Positions 38,977 to 47,038 of a stretch of DNA of 56,413 bases are shown piece by piece. Each line of letters starts with the position of its first letter. Positions within the stretch are counted from its first letter, which is position 1. The stretch is from Agrococcus pavilionensis RW1. GTDB taxonomy: Bacteria; Actinomycetota; Actinomycetes; Actinomycetales; Microbacteriaceae. Made by a program: the position numbers and the translations under genes. The notes under the pieces are model-generated. The model had not been told where the DNA came from and ran no database searches. It saw only the letters and a program-made list of their open reading frames with translations. Location of the stretch: the NCBI RefSeq assembly GCF_000400485.1, contig NZ_ASHR01000031.1, positions 1 through 56,413 of the forward strand, read 5' to 3'.

Positions 38977-39197
38977 CCACGACCGAGGAGCGATACAAGG
39001 AGGCGGGGATGCTCCCGCCTGGCGACGGCCGCGTGGTCGGCGCCGACGAGCTGACCACCGTGGTCGGCATCGACATCGACGGGCCGGCCGCTGTGGTCGA
39101 GGTCGTCGAGGGTTCGACCACCGTGGTCGAGCCCGGTGAGGACGGCATCCCCGTGCTCACCGATCCCACTTCGACCCGAAAGGACGCGCGAGCATGA
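38973..39197 (+). CDS. hypothetical acidic protein before the tail tube
   Basis: The 74-residue product starts at GTG 38973 (GTGA overlap) and overlaps the tail-tube gene as ATGA. It is acidic and contains two similar segments (LTTVVGIDIDGPAAVVE and GSTTVVEPGEDG). Function unknown, likely virion-associated. Confidence 0.5.
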   Translation: MTTTEERYKEAGMLPPGDGRVVGADELTTVVGIDIDGPAAVVEVVEGSTTVVEPGEDGIPVLTDPTSTRKDARA

Positions 39198-39964
39198 GCA
39201 CGCAGGTTCCCCTTCCCGCCGGCGCGACGCTCGGCAAGTCGTTCGAGTACGGCCTCGACGTCAACATCGGCACCTCGGCATCGCCGGTCTGGCAGCCGGT
39301 GCGTCGCATCTCGAACTTCAACCCGACGCCGACGCCGCGCACGCAGGACGCGCAGACGTACGACGACCTCGGCGCCGACAACCAGGACGTGACCGGCTGG
39401 TCGTTCGCGCTCGCCTTCAACGTGCAGGTGAACCGGCTCGTCTCGACGGGCCTGTACCTGCCGGAGATCGAGGCGCTGCTCGCGCGCACCGAGCCGGACG
39501 CGACCGGCGAGCTCGCGACGATCGAGGTGCGCTGGTACCACAAGCCGGCGCAGGGCACGCCGAACCCGAACGACGCGCGGCAGGGACTCGCGACCGTCGC
39601 GACCTCGCGCGTCAACACGGGTCCGGCGGGCGAGATCGAGACGCTCAGCGTCACGCTCACCGGCAAGGGTCCGGCGCAGAAGATCACGAACCCGTTCACG
39701 GGCTGGGGCACGACGGCTTCGCCGACGGTCCAGTCGGTGCTGCCTCCGGGCGAGGGCGCGAACGAGCTCGTGACGATCACGGGCTCGAACCTGCTGGGCG
39801 CGACGGCCGTCACGTTCGGCGGCACGGCCGCGACCGACTTCACCGTCGTGTCGGCGACCACGATCGTCGCGTCGCTCCCGGCCGGGTCGGCGGGCTCGGC
39901 GCCGGTGGTCGTGACCACGCCGGCGGGTCCGTCGCCGGCGGCGGCGTACACGCGCGCGGTGTAG
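39194..39964 (+). CDS. major tail (tube) protein with C-terminal IPT/TIG domain
   Basis: The 256-residue protein starts at ATG 39194. Residues 1-170 look like a tail tube protein (WQPVRRISNFNPTPTPRTQD, GWSFALAFNVQVNRLVSTGL, RVNTGPAGEIETLSVTLTGK). Residues about 175-255 form an Ig-like IPT/TIG domain (VTITGSNLLGATAVTFGGTA, TTIVASLPAGSAGSAPVVVT). Such Ig domains decorate tail tubes and may bind host surface sugars weakly. Genes on both sides fit the tail order. Confidence 0.82.
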   Translation: MSTQVPLPAGATLGKSFEYGLDVNIGTSASPVWQPVRRISNFNPTPTPRTQDAQTYDDLGADNQDVTGWSFALAFNVQVNRLVSTGLYLPEIEALLARTEPDATGELATIEVRWYHKPAQGTPNPNDARQGLATVATSRVNTGPAGEIETLSVTLTGKGPAQKITNPFTGWGTTASPTVQSVLPPGEGANELVTITGSNLLGATAVTFGGTAATDFTVVSATTIVASLPAGSAGSAPVVVTTPAGPSPAAAYTRAV

Positions 39965-39967
39965 CCG

Positions 39968-40393
39968 ATGGGTGCTGTCGACTTCGAGGAGTGGGCGGCG
40001 CCGACGCTCGACGTCACGCTGGGGGGCCGCACCTTCGTGGTGCAGCCTCCCAGCGTCGATGCGATGAAGAAGGTGCTCGCCGCCGCTGCGCGCGCGGAGA
40101 TCAACCTCGGCATCGTGCCGGCGGATCAGGTGCCCGATGGGTTCCTCGACGTGCTCGAGTCGATCGGACCCGATGAGCATCCGGCGCTCGGCGCGACGTG
40201 GGACGAGATGGTCGAGGCCAGGCTGCCGCAGTTCACGATCGACCGCATCGCCTACTACGCGGTGTTCTACTGGGCGCGCGGGAAGGCGTATGCCGACTGG
40301 ATCGCGGTGCAGCTGTGGGCTCCTCGCGAGCTCGGCGCTGACGACGGCGACAAGGGCGGCGATGCGAGCCCAAAAGCGCGCCCGTCACCGTAG
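39968..40393 (+). CDS. tail assembly chaperone, short form (gpG-like)
   Basis: The 141-residue product starts at ATG 39968. It is the first of the two chaperones expected between tail tube and tape measure. Segments include LGGRTFVVQPPSVDAMKKVL and QFTIDRIAYYAVFYWARGKA. It ends at TAG 40391-40393, shortly after a slippery site. It wraps the tape measure protein during tail assembly. Confidence 0.8.
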   Translation: MGAVDFEEWAAPTLDVTLGGRTFVVQPPSVDAMKKVLAAAARAEINLGIVPADQVPDGFLDVLESIGPDEHPALGATWDEMVEARLPQFTIDRIAYYAVFYWARGKAYADWIAVQLWAPRELGADDGDKGGDASPKARPSP

Positions 40394-40704
40394 AGGACTG
40401 GGCGCAGTACGGCGTCGGTGAGCCGGACGCGGACGGGATCTATCCCGACTATCGCGTCCCGGCTGATCTGCGGCCGGACGCGCCCGCTGCGGTGACGAAG
40501 CCGGGACAGGTCACGATCGACGGTTCGACGGTGGCGCTCCTCGCGCACTGGCGGCTCGTGATCGCCGACCTGTCCCGGCATCACCACGTCAACCTGCACG
40601 ACCCGGCGGTGCTCGCGCTGCCGTGGCCTGCGGTGCGGACGCTCATTCACTCGCTGCTCGACGAGCCGACTCGGCTGCGGGAGGCGCTCATCATCCGGGG
40701 GTGA
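39968..40704 (+). CDS. tail assembly chaperone, -1 frameshifted long form (gpGT-like)
   Basis: A -1 shift at CCCAAAA (40369-40375) moves ribosomes from the short-form frame into one that stays open to TGA 40702-40704. The joined product continues ASPK, then SAPVTVEDWAQYGVGEPDAD and later LLAHWRLVIADLSRHHHVNL, about 245 residues in all. The downstream part has no good start of its own. This is the conserved G/GT mechanism of long-tailed phages. Confidence 0.75.
40369..40375 (+). promoter_or_regulatory. slippery heptamer CCCAAAA for -1 frameshift
   Basis: In the short-form frame the codons are CCA AAA preceded by C. After slipping one base back they read CCC AAA, a standard X XXY YYZ heptamer. 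It lies 16 bases before the short-form stop codon. The -1 frame is open for the next 330 bases; the +1 frame stops quickly. Confidence 0.8.
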
Positions 40705-40707
40705 CTC

Positions 40708-43509
40708 GTGGCGAAGCTGCGCGTGGCTGATCTTGAGGTGCTGTTCACGGCGGCGACGGAGCAGGTCGAGAAGGCCGACAAGTTCGTCAGGTCGATCGGC
40801 GAGCGGATCGAGAAGAACCCGCTCAAGGTGAAGGCCGACGCGAAGGATGCGCTCGCGTCGATGGATCGGGTCGAGAAGGCGGCGAAGAAGCTCGTGTCGG
40901 CGGACACGGCGATCAAGCTCGACGCCGACATCTCGCGGGCCGAGGCGACGATCGCGCGCGCGAAGCAGCGCATCGAGGATCTGCAAGTGCGGGCGCTCGG
41001 CGGGCTCGACGTGACCGCCGACACGAAGCGCGCTGAGGCCGCGCTGCAGAAGACGGAGCGGCAGCTGAAGGCGCTGACCGACGCGAAGGCGATGATCGAG
41101 GTCGACGCGAACACGAAGCCGACTGAGAACGCCTTCCGGCGGGTGCGCGGCGCGGCCGCGGAGACGGGCAGCGACGCCGGCGACGAGATGGGGCAGAACC
41201 TCATCGCCGCGCTCACGGCGATCCCGATCGCGGGCGGGCTGGTGCTGCTCGGGAAGGCGGCGGCGGAGACGCTGATCGACTCGTTCCGCGAGGGGCTCGC
41301 GCAGCAGGCGGGCCGTGACCGGCTCGAGGCGCTGACCGGCATCGACGAGGCGGCTGCCGCTCGCGTGGCGCGCGCCGCCGGCGAGGCGTACGCGAACGTC
41401 TTCGGTGAGTCGATCGAAGCGAACATGGACACGGGCCGGCTCGCGCTGCAGTTCGACCTCATCGACGAGGAGGCGACGACCCGCTCGTCGCAGCGTGTGA
41501 TCGAGGGGCTCGCGGGCCTCGCTGACGTGCTCGGCGAGGAGGTGCGGCCGGTCGCGCAGTCGGTCGCGGTGCTGCTGCAGACGGGCGTCGCGAAGTCGGC
41601 GGAGGAGGCGTTCGACCTCATCGCGACGGGCGCCCGTGAGGGTCTGAACCGCAACGAGGATCTGCTCGACACGCTGACGGAGTACCCGGCGCTGTTCCGG
41701 CGCCTCGGGCTCTCGGGGCCGCAGGCGCTCGGGCTCATCAACCAGGCGATGCGGGAGGGTGCCCGGAACTCGGACCTTGCGGCGGATGCGCTGAAGGAGT
41801 TCCAGATCCGCTCGACGGACGCCTCCGAGGCGTCGGCCGAGGGCTACCGTCTGCTCGGGCTGAACGCTCGCGAGATGACAGCGCAGATCGCGCGCGGTGG
41901 CGAGGACGCGGTGGCGGGCCTCGACACGGTGCTCGATCGTCTGCGGGCGACCGAAGATCCCGTGAAGCGGAACGCGGCCGCGGTCGCGCTGTTCGGCACG
42001 ATGGCCGAGGATCTCGGCGAGTCGCTGTTCGCGATGGATCTGTCGTCGGCGGTCGAGGAGCTGAACGGCGTCGAGGGTGCCGCGCGTCGCATGTTCGACA
42101 CGCTCGCGTCGAACGATGCGACGGCGATCGAGCAGGCGCAGCGGAACATCGAGGTCGCGGCGGATGGCATTAAGGGTGCTCTCGCCGCGGCGTTCTCGGA
42201 GCCGCTCGGGAACTTCGCCGACTGGGTGTCGCGGAACCGTGGGCCGCTGACGCAGTTCCTGCTCGACCTCGCGAACGGGGCGCTCGACTTCGGTCGATCG
42301 GGTGTGATCGCTGCGGCGGACACGACGGTCGCGTTCGGGCAGTTCGTGGCGGGGCCGCTGCGGGAGGCGATGGTCGGTCTGCGCGAGCTGATCGATTGGC
42401 TGCCCGGCGACGCGGATCTCACCGGCATGGACGAGATGATCGCCCGGATGGAGTCGTTCGACGACGAGACGGCGACGGCGGCGCAGACGATGCGCGACAC
42501 GCTGATCCCCGGCATCGACGAGGCGCAGGAGCGGCTGAACGCTTGGGGCGACCCGATCGTGCAGCTCGGCTACCTGAACGACGCGGCGCTCCGCACGGCG
42601 GAGGCGGTGTCGGCGGTGGGCTTCGCGGCCGACGGCACGGCGCTGTCGATCGAGGGGCTCGACGTCTCGAACCACCGTGCGAGCACCTCGGGCGTCGAGC
42701 TCGAGCATCAGGTGCGGCGGTCGATCTCGGCGCTCGCGGAGGAGATCGACGCGGCGCACGCGGCGGGCGAGTCGCAGGATGAGCTCGCGTCCCGCTACCG
42801 GAACGGCACGGATGCGCTGGTCGGTCAGATGGTGCAGATGGGGCTGACCGAGGGTCAGGCTCGCGAGCTGATCGACACGGTGCTGCAGACGCCGGAGAAC
42901 CGGGTGACGACGTTCGGGTCGAACGCGGTGGCGGAGCAGGGCCGGGTGCAGAACCTCGCGAACCGGATCACGACGCTGCCGGATGGCTCGGTCGTGATCA
43001 CCGCGAACACGTCCCCGGCGCAGGTCGAGATCGATGAGCTGTGGCGGCGAAACAACGGCCGCGTGATCCGCATGAACGTGCTCGCGGGTCAGGCGGGCGT
43101 GGGCGCCGGTGCGGGGCCGATCGCGATCCGGCAGGAGCTCGGTGGACTCGTGGAGTTCATGGCCTCCGGTGGGCTTCGTGGCCTGTCGCCGATGGCGCCG
43201 ATCGCTCAGGTGGTGCCGGCGAACACGTGGCGGGTCGTCGGGGATCGGTCGGACGTGGCCGAGTCGTACATCCCGCTCGACGGGTCGGCTCGGTCGATGG
43301 CGATCTTCCTCGAGACGGCGCGGCGGATGGGCGTGCAGCTCATGGGCGACGGCGGGATCACCGCTCGACCGGGTGTCTCGTCGTCGCCGCGCGAGCTTGT
43401 CGGCCGGCTGTACCTCAGCTCGGGCGAGTTCATCGGGCTGGTGCGGGGCGTGGTGCAGGAGTCGGATGAGCGCGATGCGCTCGAGGTGCGGCAGGGGGTT
43501 CGAGGCTGA
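40708..43509 (+). CDS. tape measure protein
   Basis: The 933-residue protein starts at GTG 40708, just after the chaperone frames, and is the longest gene of the phage. An N-terminal helical coiled-coil region (DALASMDRVEKAAKKLVSAD) is followed by hydrophobic segments (IAALTAIPIAGGLVLLGKAA) and a long Ala-rich region. Its length sets the tail length; by the usual rule this predicts a tail of about 140 nm. The C-terminal third (ETARRMGVQLMGDGGITARP) is typical of tape measures. Confidence 0.9.
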   Translation: MAKLRVADLEVLFTAATEQVEKADKFVRSIGERIEKNPLKVKADAKDALASMDRVEKAAKKLVSADTAIKLDADISRAEATIARAKQRIEDLQVRALGGLDVTADTKRAEAALQKTERQLKALTDAKAMIEVDANTKPTENAFRRVRGAAAETGSDAGDEMGQNLIAALTAIPIAGGLVLLGKAAAETLIDSFREGLAQQAGRDRLEALTGIDEAAAARVARAAGEAYANVFGESIEANMDTGRLALQFDLIDEEATTRSSQRVIEGLAGLADVLGEEVRPVAQSVAVLLQTGVAKSAEEAFDLIATGAREGLNRNEDLLDTLTEYPALFRRLGLSGPQALGLINQAMREGARNSDLAADALKEFQIRSTDASEASAEGYRLLGLNAREMTAQIARGGEDAVAGLDTVLDRLRATEDPVKRNAAAVALFGTMAEDLGESLFAMDLSSAVEELNGVEGAARRMFDTLASNDATAIEQAQRNIEVAADGIKGALAAAFSEPLGNFADWVSRNRGPLTQFLLDLANGALDFGRSGVIAAADTTVAFGQFVAGPLREAMVGLRELIDWLPGDADLTGMDEMIARMESFDDETATAAQTMRDTLIPGIDEAQERLNAWGDPIVQLGYLNDAALRTAEAVSAVGFAADGTALSIEGLDVSNHRASTSGVELEHQVRRSISALAEEIDAAHAAGESQDELASRYRNGTDALVGQMVQMGLTEGQARELIDTVLQTPENRVTTFGSNAVAEQGRVQNLANRITTLPDGSVVITANTSPAQVEIDELWRRNNGRVIRMNVLAGQAGVGAGAGPIAIRQELGGLVEFMASGGLRGLSPMAPIAQVVPANTWRVVGDRSDVAESYIPLDGSARSMAIFLETARRMGVQLMGDGGITARPGVSSSPRELVGRLYLSSGEFIGLVRGVVQESDERDALEVRQGVRG

Positions 43510-44366
43510 TGGCGATCCCCCTGCTCACTCCGATGTCGGACGACGTGCCGTGCCCGCGGGTGGTGGTGCTCGTCTCGTCGCTGCCGTCGTCGGCGGTGAC
43601 CGCGACCCTGTTCCGCTGGATCGGCACCGATGAGGGGTCGGCGCGGCGCGAGGAGGTGCGCGGCGCGTTCCGCGTGTCGGTCGCGGGCGTGCTGTCGGTC
43701 GTCGACTTCGAGGTGCCTCTCGACGTGGATGTCGCCTACCAGGCGGCGCTCTACAACGCGGCCGGGAACATCGTCGAGTGGACGGATGCGGCATCGACGA
43801 TGGTCGTGTCGCCGCGCTGGAACGACGGCCGACGGCGGGTGCTGGTGCAGAACCCGCTCGATCCGCGCACCGCGATGTGGGTGCAGTTCGGCGGCGACGC
43901 GGCCTCGTCGGTGGTGAAGCCGACGCCGGGTCAGGTCGTGTGGCCGGAGGGTCGGCGGCTCGGGCTCGTGCAGGGCGGTCGACGTCGCGGCATGGTGGGC
44001 GTGCCGCTCGACTTCGTGACCGAGACGTACGAGGACCGGGAGCGGTTCGATGCGCTGTTCGGCACGGCGGAGACGCCGCGCATGCCGATCCTGTGCATCC
44101 GCATCCCGCGCGAGCTGTACCGGACGGGGCTGCCGCCGGTGTGGTTCGCGGCGGTGCTCGAGCCGACGGCCGTGCATCGTCACTGGTCGGACGAGGTGCT
44201 GTGGCGGATCGTCGCTGACGAGGTGGCGCCGCCGGTGCCGACGCTCGTGACGCCGGCGCTGCGCCGCGCGGACATCGCTGCCTACTACGGCAGCCGGCAG
44301 GCGGTGCGTGCGGGGAACTCGTCGCGCCTGGCGCTGTCGAGGCGCTTCGAGATCGCCGGATCGTAG
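43509..44366 (+). CDS. minor tail protein (distal-tail-like)
   Basis: The 285-residue product starts at ATG 43509, sharing a base with the tape-measure stop. It is beta-rich (FRVSVAGVLSVVDFEVPLDV, RRRVLVQNPLDPRTAMWVQF, and RRGMVGVPLDFVTETYEDRE). First gene after the tape measure is usually the distal tail protein, the hub of the tail tip. The assignment is from position and general pattern. Confidence 0.7.
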   Translation: MAIPLLTPMSDDVPCPRVVVLVSSLPSSAVTATLFRWIGTDEGSARREEVRGAFRVSVAGVLSVVDFEVPLDVDVAYQAALYNAAGNIVEWTDAASTMVVSPRWNDGRRRVLVQNPLDPRTAMWVQFGGDAASSVVKPTPGQVVWPEGRRLGLVQGGRRRGMVGVPLDFVTETYEDRERFDALFGTAETPRMPILCIRIPRELYRTGLPPVWFAAVLEPTAVHRHWSDEVLWRIVADEVAPPVPTLVTPALRRADIAAYYGSRQAVRAGNSSRLALSRRFEIAGS

Positions 44367-44376
44367 GGGGTGCGCG

Positions 44377-45519
44377 GTGCGCGATGTGTCGGTCGAGCTC
44401 GCGCGGGTGCTCGAGGGCGGTCAGTTCGAGACGTCGCTCACGCTCGACGTCTTCTACGGCGCGGAGCGGCGGCTGCAGTCGCTCACCGTCGACTCCTCGT
44501 GGGAGCTGCGGTGGGTGAAGTCGGCGGACGTGCCGGGCGCTGGGTCGGTGCTGGTGCAGGTGCAGATGCCGGATGGGTCGTCGCTGACGCCGCGGGAGTT
44601 CACCGCGCGCCTCGCGCCGTTCGGTCAGGAGGCGGTGCCGCTGCTGACGATCCGGGCGGGGCACTTCTCGGAGACGGTGCAGGCTGGTCGCTTCCGCATC
44701 GCGGAGGTGCCGTCTGCTCGCGATGAGCAGCTTCGGCATTCGGTGCGGGTGATCACGGTCGGTTCGTACGTGAAGCTCGGTCTGCTCGATCATCTCGACG
44801 CGGTGCGCGAGGCGGGGTTCACGCGGCCGGAGAAGCCGGTGCACACGACGGATGCGTGGCAGGAGCTCGCGCGGCTCACGGGGATGCGGATCGTGCGGTC
44901 GATGCCGACGGTCGCGGTGCCGGAGTCGATCACGTACGAGCTGATCGAGGGTGGGCGTCTGCGGGCGGCGCAGGAGATCGCGGCCGCGATCGGCGGCACG
45001 CTGTACGTGCGCGCGGATGGCGCGCTCACGGTGCTGCGCGATGGGCTCGGCACGCCGGTGCGGCGCTTCAAGATCGGCGACGAGTCGACGCTGCTGGGCC
45101 TCGAGTACGCGATGTCGTCGGAGGGCGTGAAGAACGAGGTCGTCGGGATCTTCGAGGACGACGAGCGGAAGCCGATCGTGGTGCCGCCGGCGCAGATCCA
45201 GGATGGGCCGCTGCGGGTGAGTGGGCCGTTCGGTCGGCGCACGCACTACCACCGTTCGGAGTTCGTGAAGACGGTGACGCAGGCGACGGCGGAGCTCGCG
45301 AAGGTGCTCGCGCAGGTGTCGCAGATGAAGGCGTTCCGGGTGCCGGTGACGGTGGCGCTCGATCCTCGGGTCGAGGTCGGCGACACGGTGGAGCTCGAGC
45401 AGGCGACGCAGACGTACCGGGGCGTGGTCGCTGAGGTGTCGTGGCAGGCGGATGGGTCGATGACGCTGCAGGTGGACGTGTACCGGGTGATCGACGAGGC
45501 GAACCTGCTGGGGGTGTGA
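44377..45519 (+). CDS. minor tail protein (tail-tip, DUF5047-like)
   Basis: The 380-residue product starts at GTG 44377 after GGGGG. N-terminal beta strands (GGQFETSLTLDVFYGAERRL) are followed by a hub-like middle (YELIEGGRLRAAQEIAAAIG, GGTLYVRADGALTVLRDGLG) and a final segment (YRGVVAEVSWQADGSMTLQV). Such proteins form the baseplate hub after the distal tail protein in actinophages. Confidence 0.75.
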   Translation: MRDVSVELARVLEGGQFETSLTLDVFYGAERRLQSLTVDSSWELRWVKSADVPGAGSVLVQVQMPDGSSLTPREFTARLAPFGQEAVPLLTIRAGHFSETVQAGRFRIAEVPSARDEQLRHSVRVITVGSYVKLGLLDHLDAVREAGFTRPEKPVHTTDAWQELARLTGMRIVRSMPTVAVPESITYELIEGGRLRAAQEIAAAIGGTLYVRADGALTVLRDGLGTPVRRFKIGDESTLLGLEYAMSSEGVKNEVVGIFEDDERKPIVVPPAQIQDGPLRVSGPFGRRTHYHRSEFVKTVTQATAELAKVLAQVSQMKAFRVPVTVALDPRVEVGDTVELEQATQTYRGVVAEVSWQADGSMTLQVDVYRVIDEANLLGV

Positions 45520-45520
45520 C

Positions 45521-46426
45521 GTGTCGGCAACCGCTCGGGCGCTCGCGGCGAGCGCGAACCGCGTCCGCTCGCAGACGCTGACGGGCATCTACCGTCGGAT
45601 GGACGGGCCGCGCGCGGTGGTGTCGCTGCTGGGCGCCGACGTCGCGATCCCGTCGGCGGCGACGATCCAGCCGGTGCCGAACTCGGCGGTGCACGTCGAG
45701 CTGCGTGAGGCCGGGTACGTGATGCTCGGGCCGGTGAAGCCGCCGCCGACGCGCGGCCGGGTGACGGCGACGGGCTCCTCGAACGTGACGGTGCTCGGCT
45801 CGGACGGGGTGTCGTACCAGCTGCCGCGCATGGATGCGTACGCGCCGGCGATCGACGACGACGTGGCGATCGAGTGGTCGGAGGCCGGCGGGCTGGTGAA
45901 GGGCAAGGTGTCGTCGACTCCGGTCGCGGCGCCGGTGCTGACGCCGGCGGTGCAGACGGGCAAGTTCCATCCGTCGCCGTTCCTCGCGACCGCGGCCGGC
46001 TATCACGTGCTGTCGTCGGGTGCCTTCAATGGCGGGTACTTCCCGCTGTACGGGAACTCGCCGACGGTGGGGCTGCAGGGGTCGGCGGCGTGGTACGGGA
46101 CGGCGGTCGCCGACACGATCCCGGATGATGCGGTGATCGACTCGGCGCGCATCTTCCTGTCGACGCGCTCGCAGGCGTTCGGCGGGCCGAAGCTGCAGGT
46201 GATCGCGGGCGCAGGGCCGCAGAACCGGGTGCAGGTGGGCGGCGACTTCCCGATCTCGGGTCGGGCGGGATGGGTGCCGATCCCGACCGAGGTGATCGAT
46301 CTGCTCAAGGTGGCGCCGCGCGGCATCTCGCTGCTCGGTGCGACGTCTCCCTCGGGGTCGGACGTCTACAACAAGCTGACGGCGGACCCGCTGTCGTTCG
46401 CGCTCGACATTGCTTGGAGGTCGTGA
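45521..46426 (+). CDS. minor tail protein
   Basis: The 301-residue product starts at GTG 45521. The first half has a baseplate/OB-like beta pattern (RAVVSLLGADVAIPSAATIQ, PTRGRVTATGSSNVTVLGSD). The second half resembles an adhesin-like domain (LQGSAAWYGTAVADTIPDDA, DSARIFLSTRSQAFGGPKLQ). It probably contributes to the tail tip. No catalytic motif is seen. Confidence 0.65.
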   Translation: MSATARALAASANRVRSQTLTGIYRRMDGPRAVVSLLGADVAIPSAATIQPVPNSAVHVELREAGYVMLGPVKPPPTRGRVTATGSSNVTVLGSDGVSYQLPRMDAYAPAIDDDVAIEWSEAGGLVKGKVSSTPVAAPVLTPAVQTGKFHPSPFLATAAGYHVLSSGAFNGGYFPLYGNSPTVGLQGSAAWYGTAVADTIPDDAVIDSARIFLSTRSQAFGGPKLQVIAGAGPQNRVQVGGDFPISGRAGWVPIPTEVIDLLKVAPRGISLLGATSPSGSDVYNKLTADPLSFALDIAWRS

Positions 46427-47025
46427 TGGCTGTCGATGGTGGGTACGGGCCGAAGGGCCGGCCGGAGTTCGACCCGAACGGCGGGTTCGAGGACTGGGTG
46501 GATCTCGAGGCGGTCGGCGCGTTCGCCGGCGATGTCGGGAACCGGAAGGTCGGGACGGCGGCGCGGCGCGCTGGCCTGTCGACGTCGACCACGGCGGCGG
46601 ATCAGGTGTGGGTCGGGCTCGAGTACCGGGAGACGGACACGGGCGAGACGTTCGTGTGCACGTCGCTGTCGCCGGTGACGTGGGAGAACGTCACGCACGC
46701 GAAGACGAACACGACGTTCGCGCTGGTGGGGACGGTGCCGGGGTCGCTCGAGCGGCTGCAGTTCCGGGCGTTCCGCGGCGTCGTCACGCTCGGCGCGTCC
46801 GGGACGGGCGAGGTCGGCTACCCCGGCGGTGCGTTCCCGAATGCGGTGCTCGCGGCGTTCGTCGACCTCGCAGACGCCGACGGGCTCCGCGGATGGAACG
46901 CGAACCTGCGGAATCAGACGGTGCAGAACCTCTCGACGGTGCGGTTCATCGTGACCGACGCGGATGGTTTGTCGGTGGCGTCGGGGACGTCGGTGCCGGT
47001 CGTGGTGTTCGCGATCGGCTTCTGA
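46426..47025 (+). CDS. minor tail protein
   Basis: The 199-residue product starts at ATG 46426. It is Gly/Thr/Val-rich and beta-structured (VWVGLEYRETDTGETFVCTS, TVRFIVTDADGLSVASGTSV), like small adhesive tail-tip proteins. It lies immediately before the fibre gene. No domain is named with confidence. Confidence 0.6.
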   Translation: MAVDGGYGPKGRPEFDPNGGFEDWVDLEAVGAFAGDVGNRKVGTAARRAGLSTSTTAADQVWVGLEYRETDTGETFVCTSLSPVTWENVTHAKTNTTFALVGTVPGSLERLQFRAFRGVVTLGASGTGEVGYPGGAFPNAVLAAFVDLADADGLRGWNANLRNQTVQNLSTVRFIVTDADGLSVASGTSVPVVVFAIGF

Positions 47026-47038
47026 GAGGGGGACGCGC

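Noticed and set aside
40137-40421. Alternative open frame across the chaperone stop (Arg-rich)
   Set aside because: It corresponds to a +1 shift, ends after a few codons and has no coding character; the -1 frame is the one that stays open.
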